Notes under the pieces: generated by a model
What the model was told of the DNA's origin: nothing
Seen by the model: only the letters and a program-made list of their open reading frames with translations
Database searches by the model: none
DNA from: Halalkalirubrum salinum
GTDB lineage: Archaea > Halobacteriota > Halobacteria > Halobacteriales > Haloferacaceae
Length of the DNA: 64,000 nt
Direction of reading: 5' to 3'
Assembly (NCBI RefSeq): GCF_005543295.1
Contig: NZ_SRSG01000026.1
Location: 1 to 64,000, forward strand
Position numbers and translations under genes: made by a program
Shown here: positions 37,438-47,305 of the stretch, one piece after another
Layout of the letters: every line of letters starts with the position of its first letter
Position numbering within the stretch: position 1 is the stretch's first letter

Positions 37438-38715
37438 ATGACCAACGGGTTCCACACGCGGAGTCTCCACGCCGGGCAGGCGCCCGATCCCCAGACAGGC
37501 GCGCGTGCGCCACCGATCTACCAGACCACATCCTACGAATTTGACGACGCGGACACGGCCGCCGCACTGTACGCGCTCGAAGCGGAAGACCACGTGTACT
37601 CACGCATTTCGAACCCGACTGTGTCAATGCTCGAAGACCGTCTAGCGGACCTCTCAGGCGGTGTCGGCGCGGTTGCGACTGCCGCCGGCATGGGTGCGCT
37701 CGATTCGATTACTACGATTCTTGCGGATGCTGGTGATTCGATCGTCGCCAGCGAGGACATGTACGGCGGCACCAGCACCTACTTTTCGAAGCTCACGAGC
37801 CGCCGCGGAATCGACACCAAAACCGTCGAGACACTCGACTACGATGCCTACGCGGATGCGATCGACGATAACACAGCCTTTGTTCACGTCGAGACGCTTG
37901 CGAACCCGTCGCTCGTCACGCCGGATTTCGAACGACTCGCCGATATCGCTCATGACCACGCGGTGCCGCTCGTCGTCGACAACACATTTGGAACCCCGGT
38001 CCTTTGTCGACCGATCGAACACGGTGCAGACATCATCTGGGAGTCGACGACGAAGTGGATCCACGGCTCGGGCACGACGATCGGCGGCGCTGTTATCGAC
38101 GGCGGGACGTTCCCGTGGGGACACCCTGACGCGGAGTACACGGAGCTTTCTGGTGAAAACCCCGCTTTCGACGTCGATTTGGTCGAACGCTTCGGCGATC
38201 GAGCGTTCACCATGGCAGTGCGTCACCGAGCGGTTCGATCGCTCGGCAACCAACAGTCGCCGTTCGACGCATGGGCCACGCTGCAGGGGATCGAAACCCT
38301 CCCGCTTCGGATGGAGAAACACTGTGCGAACGCCCGCTACGTTGCGGAATTCCTTGCAGACGATCCTCGGGTCGAGACGGTGACGTACCCTGGCTTCGAG
38401 ACGCATCCAACCCACGACAACGCGACTGAATACCTCGCTGACTACGGCGGTATGGTGACATTTAGTGTCGCTGAGGGCTACACAGCCGCAAAACGGGTGT
38501 GTGAAACCGTCGAGTTGATCAGCTTCCTTGCGAACATCGGCGACGCAAAGAGTCTCATTATCCATCCAGCCTCGACCACGCACGCGCAGTTGAGCCCCGA
38601 CAAGCAGCGCGCGGCGGGGATCAACCCCGAACTACTCCGGCTGTCGGTCGGAATCGAAGATCCAGAAGATATCGTTGCTGATCTCGATCGGGCGCTCACG
38701 GAGGCGACGACATGA
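37438..38715 (+). CDS. metY: O-acetylhomoserine sulfhydrylase
   Basis: A 425-residue PLP enzyme of the Cys/Met metabolism family that makes homocysteine from O-acetylhomoserine and sulfide, for methionine synthesis. Features are the N-terminus [20 protein letters not shown], the [10 protein letters not shown] region, [20 protein letters not shown] and catalytic Lys in [12 protein letters not shown]. HLxx-type details ([11 protein letters not shown]) fit MetY. ATG 37438 is chosen over the one 9 bp earlier; GATATATGC lies about 15-20 bp upstream. metX follows after 31 bp, so the two make an operon that both produces and uses O-acetylhomoserine. Confidence 0.93.
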   Translation: MTNGFHTRSLHAGQAPDPQTGARAPPIYQTTSYEFDDADTAAALYALEAEDHVYSRISNPTVSMLEDRLADLSGGVGAVATAAGMGALDSITTILADAGDSIVASEDMYGGTSTYFSKLTSRRGIDTKTVETLDYDAYADAIDDNTAFVHVETLANPSLVTPDFERLADIAHDHAVPLVVDNTFGTPVLCRPIEHGADIIWESTTKWIHGSGTTIGGAVIDGGTFPWGHPDAEYTELSGENPAFDVDLVERFGDRAFTMAVRHRAVRSLGNQQSPFDAWATLQGIETLPLRMEKHCANARYVAEFLADDPRVETVTYPGFETHPTHDNATEYLADYGGMVTFSVAEGYTAAKRVCETVELISFLANIGDAKSLIIHPASTTHAQLSPDKQRAAGINPELLRLSVGIEDPEDIVADLDRALTEATT

Positions 38716-38746
38716 CGCTCCCCGAGACGAGCGTGGAGGGACAGCC

Positions 38747-39967
38747 ATGAGCGAGACCGATCGCGGTGCGATCGACCTCGGAGCGTTCGATTTCGAGTGC
38801 GGCGAGTCGATCGACGAACTCACCATCGCCTACGAGGCCTACGGGGAGTTCGACGGCTCGAACGCGGTGTTGATCTGCCACGCACTCACCGGCAGCCAGA
38901 ATGTCGCGAGCCGGCGAACACCCGGGACTGCGGGGCAGGCGCGGGCGTGGTGGGCCGACATCGTCGGTCCGGGCAAGGCGATCGACACGAACGACTACTA
39001 CGTCGTCTGCGCGAACGTCCCCGGTTCGTGTTACGGCTCGACCGGCCCGGCCTCGGAGGGACCCGACGGCGAACCGTACGGCACTGATTTCCCACCAGTG
39101 ACGATCGGCGACTGGACCCGTGCACAGCGACAGCTGCTCGACGCGCTCGGCGTTGGCCGACTTCGGGCAGTTCTCGGCGGCAGTGTCGGCGGGATGAATG
39201 TCCTCGAGTGGGCCAAACGCTACCCGGACGACGCGGACTTCATCGTCCCGATCGCCGCTGCGGCACGCCTTGACCCGCAGTGTCTCGCGCTCAATTCGAT
39301 CGCTCGGCGGGCGATCCGGATGGACCCCAACTGGAATGGCGGCGACTACTACGACGCCGAGCACCCAGACCAGGGGCTCGCGCTCGCCAGACAGATCGGC
39401 CACGTGATGTACCTCTCGAAGGCGTCGATGGAGCGGAAGTTCGGCCGCCGATCGGCCGGCAGGGACGCTCCCGCGGGCGCGGAGTTGTTCCCCGCCGATC
39501 GCGCCGGGGCGTTTTTCCCGTACCGAGAGGTTGAGTCGTACCTCGATTACAACGCGGGCAACTTCGTCGATCGCTTCGACGCGAACGCGTACCTGTATCT
39601 CACCCGTGCGATGGACGATTACGACCTTGCAGAGGGCCACGGGACAGACGCGCGGGCGCTATCGGCCTTTGAGGGCGAGGCGCTCGTACTGTCGTTCACC
39701 GGCGACTGGCATTTTACGGTCGAACAGTCCGAATCGCTTGCGACGGCCATGCGATCGGTCGACGTTCCGGTTGCTCACCACGTCATCGACTCCGATCATG
39801 GGCACGACGCCTTCCTCGTCGAACCCGAACACGTTGGTCCGCCGCTTGCGGACCTACTCGAGGCGGGACTCGACGGGCGGGCGATCACAGACACGGATTC
39901 CGATGACGAGGAGTCTTCCTCAGACACGGAGTTTGCGCCCGTTCATACCAGCCTCTTTTCTGGGTAA
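38747..39967 (+). CDS. metX: homoserine O-acetyltransferase
   Basis: A 406-residue alpha/beta-hydrolase that transfers an acetyl (or succinyl) group from CoA to homoserine. Features are [13 protein letters not shown] (oxyanion), the nucleophile elbow [27 protein letters not shown] with the catalytic Asp region, and [12 protein letters not shown] with the catalytic His. The C-terminal acidic tail ([15 protein letters not shown]) is haloarchaeal. The enzyme supplies the substrate of MetY, encoded just upstream. Confidence 0.93.
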   Translation: MSETDRGAIDLGAFDFECGESIDELTIAYEAYGEFDGSNAVLICHALTGSQNVASRRTPGTAGQARAWWADIVGPGKAIDTNDYYVVCANVPGSCYGSTGPASEGPDGEPYGTDFPPVTIGDWTRAQRQLLDALGVGRLRAVLGGSVGGMNVLEWAKRYPDDADFIVPIAAAARLDPQCLALNSIARRAIRMDPNWNGGDYYDAEHPDQGLALARQIGHVMYLSKASMERKFGRRSAGRDAPAGAELFPADRAGAFFPYREVESYLDYNAGNFVDRFDANAYLYLTRAMDDYDLAEGHGTDARALSAFEGEALVLSFTGDWHFTVEQSESLATAMRSVDVPVAHHVIDSDHGHDAFLVEPEHVGPPLADLLEAGLDGRAITDTDSDDEESSSDTEFAPVHTSLFSG

Positions 39968-40050
39968 CTCCTCGCCACTTTCGCGTTCACAAAAACGGGC
40001 GTTACTCTCAACACGCAGTTTTATATAGAGTGTATGGTATTGACTCACAT

Positions 40051-40236
40051 ATGAGTGCGACGCACAATCCGTTCGACTCCGAAATCGATGATCGCTCGGA
40101 TCGATCGACGCCAACTGACCGTGATCCGATGGCCGACGAATCCGATCGGGGCGCTGAGCGATCTGACGAGCCGGACGAGCCGATCGTCCATCCTGGAACG
40201 CGGTATCTGCTCACCGCGGAGTTCGGCTTCTGGTGA
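40051..40236 (+). CDS. small acidic haloarchaeal protein
   Basis: A 61-residue protein, mostly Asp/Ser/Arg and disordered (DDRSDRSTPTDRDPM), ending in a short ordered tail VHPGTRYLLTAEFGFW. TATA-like TTTTATATAG at about 40,020 lies 25-30 bp before the ATG at 40051, a strong haloarchaeal promoter. The ordered tail suggests a genuine gene. Function unknown. Confidence 0.5.
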   Translation: MSATHNPFDSEIDDRSDRSTPTDRDPMADESDRGAERSDEPDEPIVHPGTRYLLTAEFGFW

Positions 40237-40260
40237 GAACCACCCAACCGCAGGCTGTTT

Positions 40261-40503
40261 TCACCGCTCGTAGATTTTTTCTCGACTCTTCGACCCTGCC
40301 GTAGAGGAGTCAGCGATGAACGTGGTGTAGAGCCAGTAGACGCCGAACCCGATCGCGCCGAGTACGACCAGCAGGATTGCGATCTGGATCGCCCAGATGA
40401 TCGCGCTCACGACGACACCGAATAAAAATAGTGCGAGCCGGAGCAATACGAGTACCGCGAGACCGATCGCCGCCCACTTGAGGAGGTCTTTCGCGTCAAC
40501 CAT
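40261..40503 (-). CDS. small membrane protein
   Basis: An 80-residue protein with two adjacent hydrophobic helices (about 12-32, GLAVLVLLRLALFLFGVVVS, and 36-62, WAIQIAILLVVLGAIGFGVYWLY, with a break between), and a short polar tail. It is likely a hairpin membrane protein of unknown function. ATG 40503 is preferred (MVDAKDLLKW). It lies between a small acidic gene and lipA. Confidence 0.6.
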   Translation of the reverse strand: MVDAKDLLKWAAIGLAVLVLLRLALFLFGVVVSAIIWAIQIAILLVVLGAIGFGVYWLYTTFIADSSTAGSKSREKIYER

Positions 40504-40602
40504 AGTCACTCGTTAGCGTGACGGCGGCATATGGCTTGTGGGACGGTTCGACCGCCGATCGAGCGGTCTACGACGCGATCGATCGTCCTGCCGAGTGCCT
40601 CC

Positions 40603-41535
40603 TCACTCGGCGGCCGCGGCGGCCGCGCGCGCCTCCGAGACTGTTTTGCCGTCACGCACCAGCGCGTCGACGAACAGCTCGCCGGCTTTGTACGACGAGC
40701 GGACCATCGGCCCCGACGCACAGTACAAGAAGCCGAGTTCGTCCTCTGCGATCCGCTCCCAGGTGTCGAAGGCGTCAGGGTGGACGTACTCAAAGACGTC
40801 CAGATGCGACGCCGACGGCTGGAGGTACTGTCCAAGCGTGACGATGTCAACGTCAATTTCTTTGAGGTCCGACAGCGTCTGGTAGATCTCGTGGGCGTAC
40901 TCGCCGAGGCCCAACATGAGGCTGGTTTTCGTGTAGATGTCTGATTCGCGTTTGACCTGTTTGAGTACTGACAGCGACTGTTCGTATGTCGCGCGACGAT
41001 CGCGGACGGGCCACTGCAGCCGCTCGACGGTCTCGACGTTGTGGGCGATCACGTCGGGTTCGGCCTCGATAATCTGTCTGACCTGTTCGGGCTCGCCCTG
41101 AAAGTCGGGAATGAGTACCTCAACGAGTATCGAGGGATCGCACCGCTTGATTTCGCGGATCGTCTCCGCGAAGTGCGCAGCGCCGCCGTCGGCGAGATCG
41201 TCGCGATCGACCGACGTGAGCACGACGTAATCCAGCCCGATTTCGGCGACTGCCTCGGCAACGTTCGCGGGCTCGTTGGGGTCGAGTGGTTCCATCCCGC
41301 CGGTCTGTACGTCACAGAAGTTACAGCCTCGCGAGCAGCGATCGCCCATGAGCATGAACGTCGCTGTCCCGGGGCCGTCTCGGCCGCTCCAGCACTCTCC
41401 GAGGTTCGGGCAGTTGGCCTCCTCGCACACGGTGTGGAGGTTTCGATCGCGGAGGGTTGATTTGATCTCCGTGAATCGCTGTCCCGACGGGGGACGCATC
41501 TTGAGCCAGTCGGGTTTCCGCCGTCTGGACGCCAT
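40603..41535 (-). CDS. lipA: lipoyl synthase
   Basis: A 310-residue radical SAM enzyme that inserts two sulfurs into protein-bound octanoyl chains. The auxiliary cluster Cys lie in [13 protein letters not shown], and the radical SAM motif is [25 protein letters not shown] and [11 protein letters not shown] also match LipA. ATG 41535 ([10 protein letters not shown]) is chosen because the fold starts there and the longer frame shadows the neighbour. The C-terminus is Ala-rich from GC-rich repeats. No lipB, lplA or dehydrogenase genes lie nearby. Confidence 0.95.
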   Translation of the reverse strand: MASRRRKPDWLKMRPPSGQRFTEIKSTLRDRNLHTVCEEANCPNLGECWSGRDGPGTATFMLMGDRCSRGCNFCDVQTGGMEPLDPNEPANVAEAVAEIGLDYVVLTSVDRDDLADGGAAHFAETIREIKRCDPSILVEVLIPDFQGEPEQVRQIIEAEPDVIAHNVETVERLQWPVRDRRATYEQSLSVLKQVKRESDIYTKTSLMLGLGEYAHEIYQTLSDLKEIDVDIVTLGQYLQPSASHLDVFEYVHPDAFDTWERIAEDELGFLYCASGPMVRSSYKAGELFVDALVRDGKTVSEARAAAAAAE

Positions 41536-41593
41536 ACCATAGACTTCGGGCCTGACGGCAAAAACGTACGGTTCGTCTGGCGGACGAGACGAC

Positions 41594-43024
41594 TTACTGG
41601 GTGAGCCGATCGACCGTTTTCGAGACCGCCTGGATCTGCGTGGCCTGTTGTTGGTTCGCCGCCGCGATTTCGTCAACCTCCTCGGCCACCTCCTCGAGGT
41701 CGCGCACAACCGTATCCGTCATACTCGCAACCTCCTCGGTTGATGCAGCCTGATCATCAGTTGCCCGCGACACTTCATCGATTCCTTGTGCGGTGTCCTG
41801 GACGCGTTCGACGATCGTCTGGAGCCGAGCCTGCGTCTCGCTCACCTGGGTGATTCCTTGACTGACTTTCTCAGTTGCATCGACCAGACTCTCAGTGGTC
41901 TCTTGGGTCCGCGACTGCACCGCTTCGATCGTCTGTTCGATCTCGGCGGCGTTCTCTTTGGATTCCTCAGCGAGTCCTTTGACCTCATCAGCGACGACAG
42001 CGAACCCGCGGCCGTCTTCACCGACCCGTGACGCCTCGATGTTCGCGTTTAGTGCCAAGAGATTTGTCTGATCGGCAATTTTGTTGATCAGTTCTGTGAA
42101 CTCACTGACTGCGTCCATCTGCGATCGAAGTTCGCTCATCTCGTCGCCGACCTCGGACACTGCCCCCTCAATTGACACCATTTGCTCGATCGCCGTGTCT
42201 GCTGATTCATTCCCTTCTTCAGCTAACTCCTCTGCCCGACGGCTCGTTTCGGCGACGTCGGTCGCTGTTGAGGCGATCTCCTGAATTGTCGCACTCATGT
42301 CTGAGACCTCCCCAGCCACCTCGTTCATCGAGTCTGTCTGATGCTGCACCGTTTTGTTGACCCGCTTTGAGCTTTCAGTGGCACCCTGTGCGGCTTCGGC
42401 AACCTGCTCGATCGGCTGCTGGAGATCTGCCTCGACCTGCTGCATAAGCGCTTTTTGTTTTGCCATCGCATCCTCGACCTGCTCGTTGTAGGAGTAGATG
42501 TACGTGTCCATGGCAATCTGCTGGTCAAGGTTGATGAGCTTCTGCACAGCTAAAATTCGCCCAGCAAGCGTCTCTATTGCAGTCTCAAAGTCTTCTGGAT
42601 CAAATGATGATTTGACGTCTTCGACAAACCGCTCAATAATTCCACGGTAGTAGATCGTATACGCGCCAAAGTAGATTTTCGGCCCGAGATCTAACATATC
42701 GTGAATCTTCCCGATCCGCGCCCGTCGATCGAAGTATTGCTGGCCGTACTGCCCTGAGCCGAGTTCCCGCAAATACTGCTGTTGATCGTTCTTGAGGGCC
42801 TGAATCGGCTTCGATGAGGAATCAAGGATTGCGATCGTCTCATTGTGGCTCTGGAGATGGTCGTAGAAGTCGTCAACGAGCCCTTCGGCAATATCCGCAA
42901 AGAGGTGGCCTACCGATTCGAGTTCGCGCGCATCAGTCGCTGTGAATTGGGTGTATTCTTTCCGCCACGCGATCTCATCTTCGTCAACACCGATCTCGCC
43001 TGTCAGTTGACTACCGTTTACCAT
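41594..43024 (-). CDS. globin-coupled chemotaxis transducer (HemAT-like)
   Basis: A 476-residue soluble transducer for oxygen-guided movement. Residues 1-170 are a globin sensor: the proximal His is about residue 108 in [14 protein letters not shown], with [14 protein letters not shown] following, as in HemAT of Halobacterium. There is no membrane segment. The remainder is a long methyl-accepting coiled coil with the conserved hairpin tip [19 protein letters not shown]. This part passes the signal to CheA/CheW, which are not in the window. ATG 43024 (MVNGSQ) begins at the globin; earlier in-frame starts add an unconvincing N-terminus. Confidence 0.9.
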   Translation of the reverse strand: MVNGSQLTGEIGVDEDEIAWRKEYTQFTATDARELESVGHLFADIAEGLVDDFYDHLQSHNETIAILDSSSKPIQALKNDQQQYLRELGSGQYGQQYFDRRARIGKIHDMLDLGPKIYFGAYTIYYRGIIERFVEDVKSSFDPEDFETAIETLAGRILAVQKLINLDQQIAMDTYIYSYNEQVEDAMAKQKALMQQVEADLQQPIEQVAEAAQGATESSKRVNKTVQHQTDSMNEVAGEVSDMSATIQEIASTATDVAETSRRAEELAEEGNESADTAIEQMVSIEGAVSEVGDEMSELRSQMDAVSEFTELINKIADQTNLLALNANIEASRVGEDGRGFAVVADEVKGLAEESKENAAEIEQTIEAVQSRTQETTESLVDATEKVSQGITQVSETQARLQTIVERVQDTAQGIDEVSRATDDQAASTEEVASMTDTVVRDLEEVAEEVDEIAAANQQQATQIQAVSKTVDRLTQ

Positions 43025-43123
43025 CCGGCGCTCTTCGCTGGAAATCTTGTATGATCTACTTGACATACATCCCGGTTGCAACCTCGATATATAGTGATGC
43101 TGGTAAAAATATCAGAACCAATA

Positions 43124-46100
43124 TTAGGGGCTATCGCGATCGTGCAGCCGTTTTGCCGCGAGTGCGCCGCCGCCGATCGCGGCCGCGCCCGCACCGAGTC
43201 CGAAGCCGGGAATGTTGTCCGCACCGTCGGCTTCGCCTTCGGGTGCCTCAGACTCGTTGTCCGACGCGTCTTCGCTGTTATCATCTTCACTGCTATCTTC
43301 GCTGCTGTCTTCGTCGGTGTCGTCATCCGCTCCGTCTGACTCCGTTTCCGATTCATCGTCACCGACGTCTGCGAGCAGATCCTCGCGGCTTAGATCGCCG
43401 ACCGTCACGAACGGGATCGCCGCCCGGGTGTCTTCGTCGTACTCCGACAGCACGTCTGTGCGATCGACACCGTCGGGCGTGACCATGTCCATGACTGCTG
43501 GATCGCGCCCGCCTTCGCGGCCGCCACCGATCGTGTGTTCCTCGGCCTCGGGACCGATCGGCCGGATCCCACCGTCGCCGAAGCCGTCGTAGGGCATTAC
43601 TGTTGGCGCGAGTGCAATCCCGGCCTCGCGGTCCCAGCCGATCGCCGCCCGTGGGAGGACGATCTGAACGGTCTCGCCGTCGGTTTCTGCTGACACGTCG
43701 TTCGTTACGCCGTTGCCCTCGGCGTCCTCGACGGCCATCGTCCCCTCCCCGTGGACGACCACGCGGTAGTGGTAGGGTACCTCCGTCTCGATGTTGGTTC
43801 CCGTCCGTCCGGTGGTCGATTCGGGGCCATCCGCGTCTGGATCGTGGACGTACACCTGGAAGAACGGGTGGCTAAAGCCCGGATCGAAGCCCCAGGGGTT
43901 CTCTGGGGGCTCCGCAAGCGTGAACTCGAAGGCCACGTCGTCGCGGGACGCCTCGATCGCAAACTCGTCGATATCCCAGGCGGCCTCGTAGTAGTCTTCG
44001 CCGGTCGGGACCTCGTAGGTTCCTGGACCGTACGGTTCGCCCGTCGGGACGTCGATCGTCGTTACTGACTCGAACGGGGTTTCAAGCGGTATGTACCCGA
44101 TCGCTGCGGGCGAGTCCGCGCTGTATGCGAGCGCGTCGGCGCGATCGACGGTGCTGTCGGTCACCAGATCGATCACGTTCGGATTCGCGTCGCCGTCCTC
44201 ACCGCCGCCGAACGTCGTCTCGGTCGCATCGGCAGCCACCTGCGCAATGTTGCCCGGCCTGTCGGGATCGTAGCCGAACAACACCGGAGCGACGCTGTAG
44301 GCCGACAGCGGGCGCTCGAAGGCGTTTTTTGGGAGGTTTGCGACGATCGCGCCGGTCACCTCGTTGACCTGGACGCGTCCCTCGGTTACCTCCTCTCCAT
44401 CGTGTTGTTCGAGCCGCGCGCCGCGATCGCCGTCGACGACCACCCGCAGCTGGTGCGGCTCGGTAAGGGCCGCGTTTGCGCCCTCTCGCATCGCGGTCGT
44501 GCCGCTGTCGGCCTCGGGGTCGCGGAGGTACACCTGCAGGTGCTGGACGGTGAAGCCTTCTGGGCGATCGCGGTGATTCGTCAGGTCGCCGTCGACGACC
44601 AACCGGAACTGGTAGGCCTCGGGCGTCTCATGGAGGGTGAACTCGTCGATGTCGAGTGCGCCTTCGGTGTACGCCTCGTCAGCGGGATAGACGTAGCCGC
44701 CTGGGCCGTCGTCGGTGCCGGTTTCGGGGTCGAACGCCGCGACGCGCGAGCCGATCTCGAGGAGATCGGGGGTTTCGAGAATCGCGATCGTGTCCACGGC
44801 GACCTCCGTTGCGTTCGAGACCGTTTCCTGGCTGATATCTGCGCCGGTGACGAGGTCGACGCCGTCGACGCTCGGGCGGAGAAACACTCCCGCTTCGCCC
44901 GGATCGGGATTGATCACGACGATGGCGCGATCGGGACCGTCCACGTCGTCGAGCCCGCTCGCGTCCCGGCCGAAGACGAGCGCGTCGCTCATACTGTTCG
45001 ACCACGCGCCCGAAAGCGCGGCCTCGGGTTTGAGTACGTCTAATTCGTGGTAGGTCTCGATCAGTTCCTGGTAGAACGCGAGGTGCTCCTCGTCGTATTC
45101 CTCCCAGTTCATGAACGCTCGTTGCATCCCGTCCGGCCGGACGTCGCCTTCCGTTCTGGGATCTTCGTCGCCCTGATGGCGATTCTCGCCGTACTCTGAA
45201 ACCGCTCGCTCTTGACCGTAGTAGACGAACGGGACGCCTGGCAGCGCCACGCCAGCGGCCCATACCGCCCGCTGAGCTTTACGTGGATCGCCACGCGTGC
45301 CGTCCATTGCCTCGTTGAGCGTCCGGTTCTCGTCGTGGTTTTCGATCGCGTTCAAAAACAGCGTGTGATCCGGAAAGCCCTCGTTTTGACGCTCCCGGAT
45401 CGCTTCGAAGAGGGCGTCGAGATCGGCCTCACCGCGGGCGATCTGGTGGGCCGGAACGGTGAATTCCTCGGTGTCGAAGTGTGCGTCGAACTCGTTTTCC
45501 GAGAACGCGCGATCGTTGGGGATCGCCTCGTCGAGCAGCATGAACTCGCTGTCGGCGGCGCGGACGACCTCGCGGAACTCCTTCCAGAAGCTGTGGGGGA
45601 CGCCCCACGCGATGTCACAGCGGAAGGCGTCGACGCCGATCTCGCCGGCCCAGAAGTCCGCGAACGCGAGCATGTACTCGCGGACGGCCACGTTGTCGAA
45701 GTTGAAGTTCGGGTGCAACTGCAGGTTCCAAAAGCCCGTTGCATGGGGAGCGACTTCGAGCGTCTCGCCGTCGTGTTCGAAGGGAACGTCGAGGCGATCG
45801 AACCAGTCGAAGTACGGCGACTCCTCGTCCCACGCCTCGACGATCGGCCAGAACTCCGGCTCGTCGGTCTGGTGTTCGATCGTGTCCTGAAACTTTGGCA
45901 GTGTCCGCCCACAGTGGTTGATGACGACGTCTAAACAGACCTTGATATCGTGGTCGTGGCAGGCGTCGACGAACGCCTCGTACGCCGCAAGCCCTTCCTC
46001 ACCCTCGGGAACGAGATCATCGGCAACGTCGAAGTAGTTGGTGATGTCGTAGCCGTGTGGGCCGCCGCCGGGGAACTCCCGCTCGGCGCTCACCGCGGGG

Positions 46101-47095
46101 TGGATCGGCGTGAGCCAGACGACGTCGATCCCGAGTTCGTCGAGGTAGTCGACGCCGCGGGCGATCTCGTCGCCCTCTGCGAGCGTCTGGAACGTCGTTT
46201 CGCCGCGACGACCCGCCCACGATCGCGTGAAGATCTGGTACATGACCGCGTCGTTCATCCACTCTGGCGGGCGGTTCGGCAGCTCAATTGCCCCGTCCGG
46301 CGAGAGCTCGATCGTGTCAACAACGCTGGATTGACTCCCGTCGTAGACGACCGCGTGGACGCGCGCACGCTCGTCGTTGAGTGCGTCGACGGGAACCGTT
46401 GCGGTCAGTCCGTCGACCTCGATCGCCTCGGTTTCGAGCGCGTCGCGGTCGTCAGCGACAAAAATCGCCTCCAGATCGGCGATCGATGTCCGGCTGTTCG
46501 GCGCGGTCTTCGCGTTCGTTTCGATCTCGAACGTCGAGCCCTCGACGGAGCCGGACAGCTCGATTCGCGGCGGACCGCCCTCGCTGTCGTCGACCTCGGG
46601 GAAGGCGTGGATCGTCCACTCATGGGTGCCGTCCGGGGCCTCGAGTTCGATCGTGTACCGTCCGGGGACGTCTGCCTCGAACTCGCCGACGTTGTCTCGG
46701 CCGGCGTCGTAGCGCGGCTGGTCGTCGAACAGCGAGGACGCGTACGTGATCTCGGCGTCGCTGCCGTCCGGGCGATCGACGATGCGCCACGAGAAATCTG
46801 CGGCGTCGTACCCCTCAGGATCGGCGCTCGGGTCTGGGATCCGGGGGGCGAGGTTATCGCGATCGCTGATGTACTCCGGGGAGACCCACGCCGGGTTCCA
46901 GAGCGTCTCGCCGACGTGGACGAACCGCGGCTCGCCGGGGTGGTGTGAGGCTGCACCCACGTCTGTGACCTGCCTGCGCGCGGCGAGCCGATCGGCGGCC
47001 GCGCCCGTCGGGGCCACAGAGAGCAGTCCAATTCCCGCGAGCCCGCCGAGGACGGCCCGCCGGCTCGCCGTCGGGGTGTGTGGTCGATCGCTCAT
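43124..47095 (-). CDS. exported GH13 alpha-amylase family protein
   Basis: A 1,323-residue protein. The Tat signal ASRRAVLGGLAGIG with a hydrophobic run starts it, so it folds before export. Next come beta-rich domains, then a GH13 (beta/alpha)8 barrel: GVDAFRCDIAW (nucleophile Asp, about residue 490), LLDEAIPND (acid/base Glu, about 522), IENHDENR (third Asp, about 585), and QIFTRSWAGRRG at the entrance. Two DOMON-like glucodextranase-type C-terminal domains follow (YVYPADEAYTEGALDIDEF and YEVPTGEDYYEAAWDIDEF), then an acidic linker and a PGF-CTERM-like tail (PGFGLGAGAAAIGGGALA). It likely degrades starch at the cell surface. ATG 47095 is chosen; the upstream open frame is a shadow. Confidence 0.88.
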   Translation of the reverse strand: MSDRPHTPTASRRAVLGGLAGIGLLSVAPTGAAADRLAARRQVTDVGAASHHPGEPRFVHVGETLWNPAWVSPEYISDRDNLAPRIPDPSADPEGYDAADFSWRIVDRPDGSDAEITYASSLFDDQPRYDAGRDNVGEFEADVPGRYTIELEAPDGTHEWTIHAFPEVDDSEGGPPRIELSGSVEGSTFEIETNAKTAPNSRTSIADLEAIFVADDRDALETEAIEVDGLTATVPVDALNDERARVHAVVYDGSQSSVVDTIELSPDGAIELPNRPPEWMNDAVMYQIFTRSWAGRRGETTFQTLAEGDEIARGVDYLDELGIDVVWLTPIHPAVSAEREFPGGGPHGYDITNYFDVADDLVPEGEEGLAAYEAFVDACHDHDIKVCLDVVINHCGRTLPKFQDTIEHQTDEPEFWPIVEAWDEESPYFDWFDRLDVPFEHDGETLEVAPHATGFWNLQLHPNFNFDNVAVREYMLAFADFWAGEIGVDAFRCDIAWGVPHSFWKEFREVVRAADSEFMLLDEAIPNDRAFSENEFDAHFDTEEFTVPAHQIARGEADLDALFEAIRERQNEGFPDHTLFLNAIENHDENRTLNEAMDGTRGDPRKAQRAVWAAGVALPGVPFVYYGQERAVSEYGENRHQGDEDPRTEGDVRPDGMQRAFMNWEEYDEEHLAFYQELIETYHELDVLKPEAALSGAWSNSMSDALVFGRDASGLDDVDGPDRAIVVINPDPGEAGVFLRPSVDGVDLVTGADISQETVSNATEVAVDTIAILETPDLLEIGSRVAAFDPETGTDDGPGGYVYPADEAYTEGALDIDEFTLHETPEAYQFRLVVDGDLTNHRDRPEGFTVQHLQVYLRDPEADSGTTAMREGANAALTEPHQLRVVVDGDRGARLEQHDGEEVTEGRVQVNEVTGAIVANLPKNAFERPLSAYSVAPVLFGYDPDRPGNIAQVAADATETTFGGGEDGDANPNVIDLVTDSTVDRADALAYSADSPAAIGYIPLETPFESVTTIDVPTGEPYGPGTYEVPTGEDYYEAAWDIDEFAIEASRDDVAFEFTLAEPPENPWGFDPGFSHPFFQVYVHDPDADGPESTTGRTGTNIETEVPYHYRVVVHGEGTMAVEDAEGNGVTNDVSAETDGETVQIVLPRAAIGWDREAGIALAPTVMPYDGFGDGGIRPIGPEAEEHTIGGGREGGRDPAVMDMVTPDGVDRTDVLSEYDEDTRAAIPFVTVGDLSREDLLADVGDDESETESDGADDDTDEDSSEDSSEDDNSEDASDNESEAPEGEADGADNIPGFGLGAGAAAIGGGALAAKRLHDRDSP

Positions 47096-47305
47096 GCCTT
47101 TCGGTGTACTGGGGGGCGGTTGTACATGCGTGACTCTGTCTCGTATGCAGTCAACGCGCCGAGTTAAATCTTTACGAAAAATCACCTCATACTTGTATAT
47201 CGAGTTGTTGGCAGGGCAGTTCGCGGCCTGGCGCGATCGAAGGAAACGCATTTGCCTGCGGAGCACTCGGCTTTGCGTGATGAGGATTGCCGCCGGTGAG
47301 AGCCG
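47096..47305. promoter_or_regulatory. divergent promoter region, amylase and helicase
   Basis: 210 bp between two divergent starts. AT-rich TTTAACTCGG (read leftward) near 47,165 and TCATACTTGTATATCG near 47,190 are the TATA-like elements. No repeat or dyad stands out, so nothing can be said about starch regulation. Confidence 0.35.
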
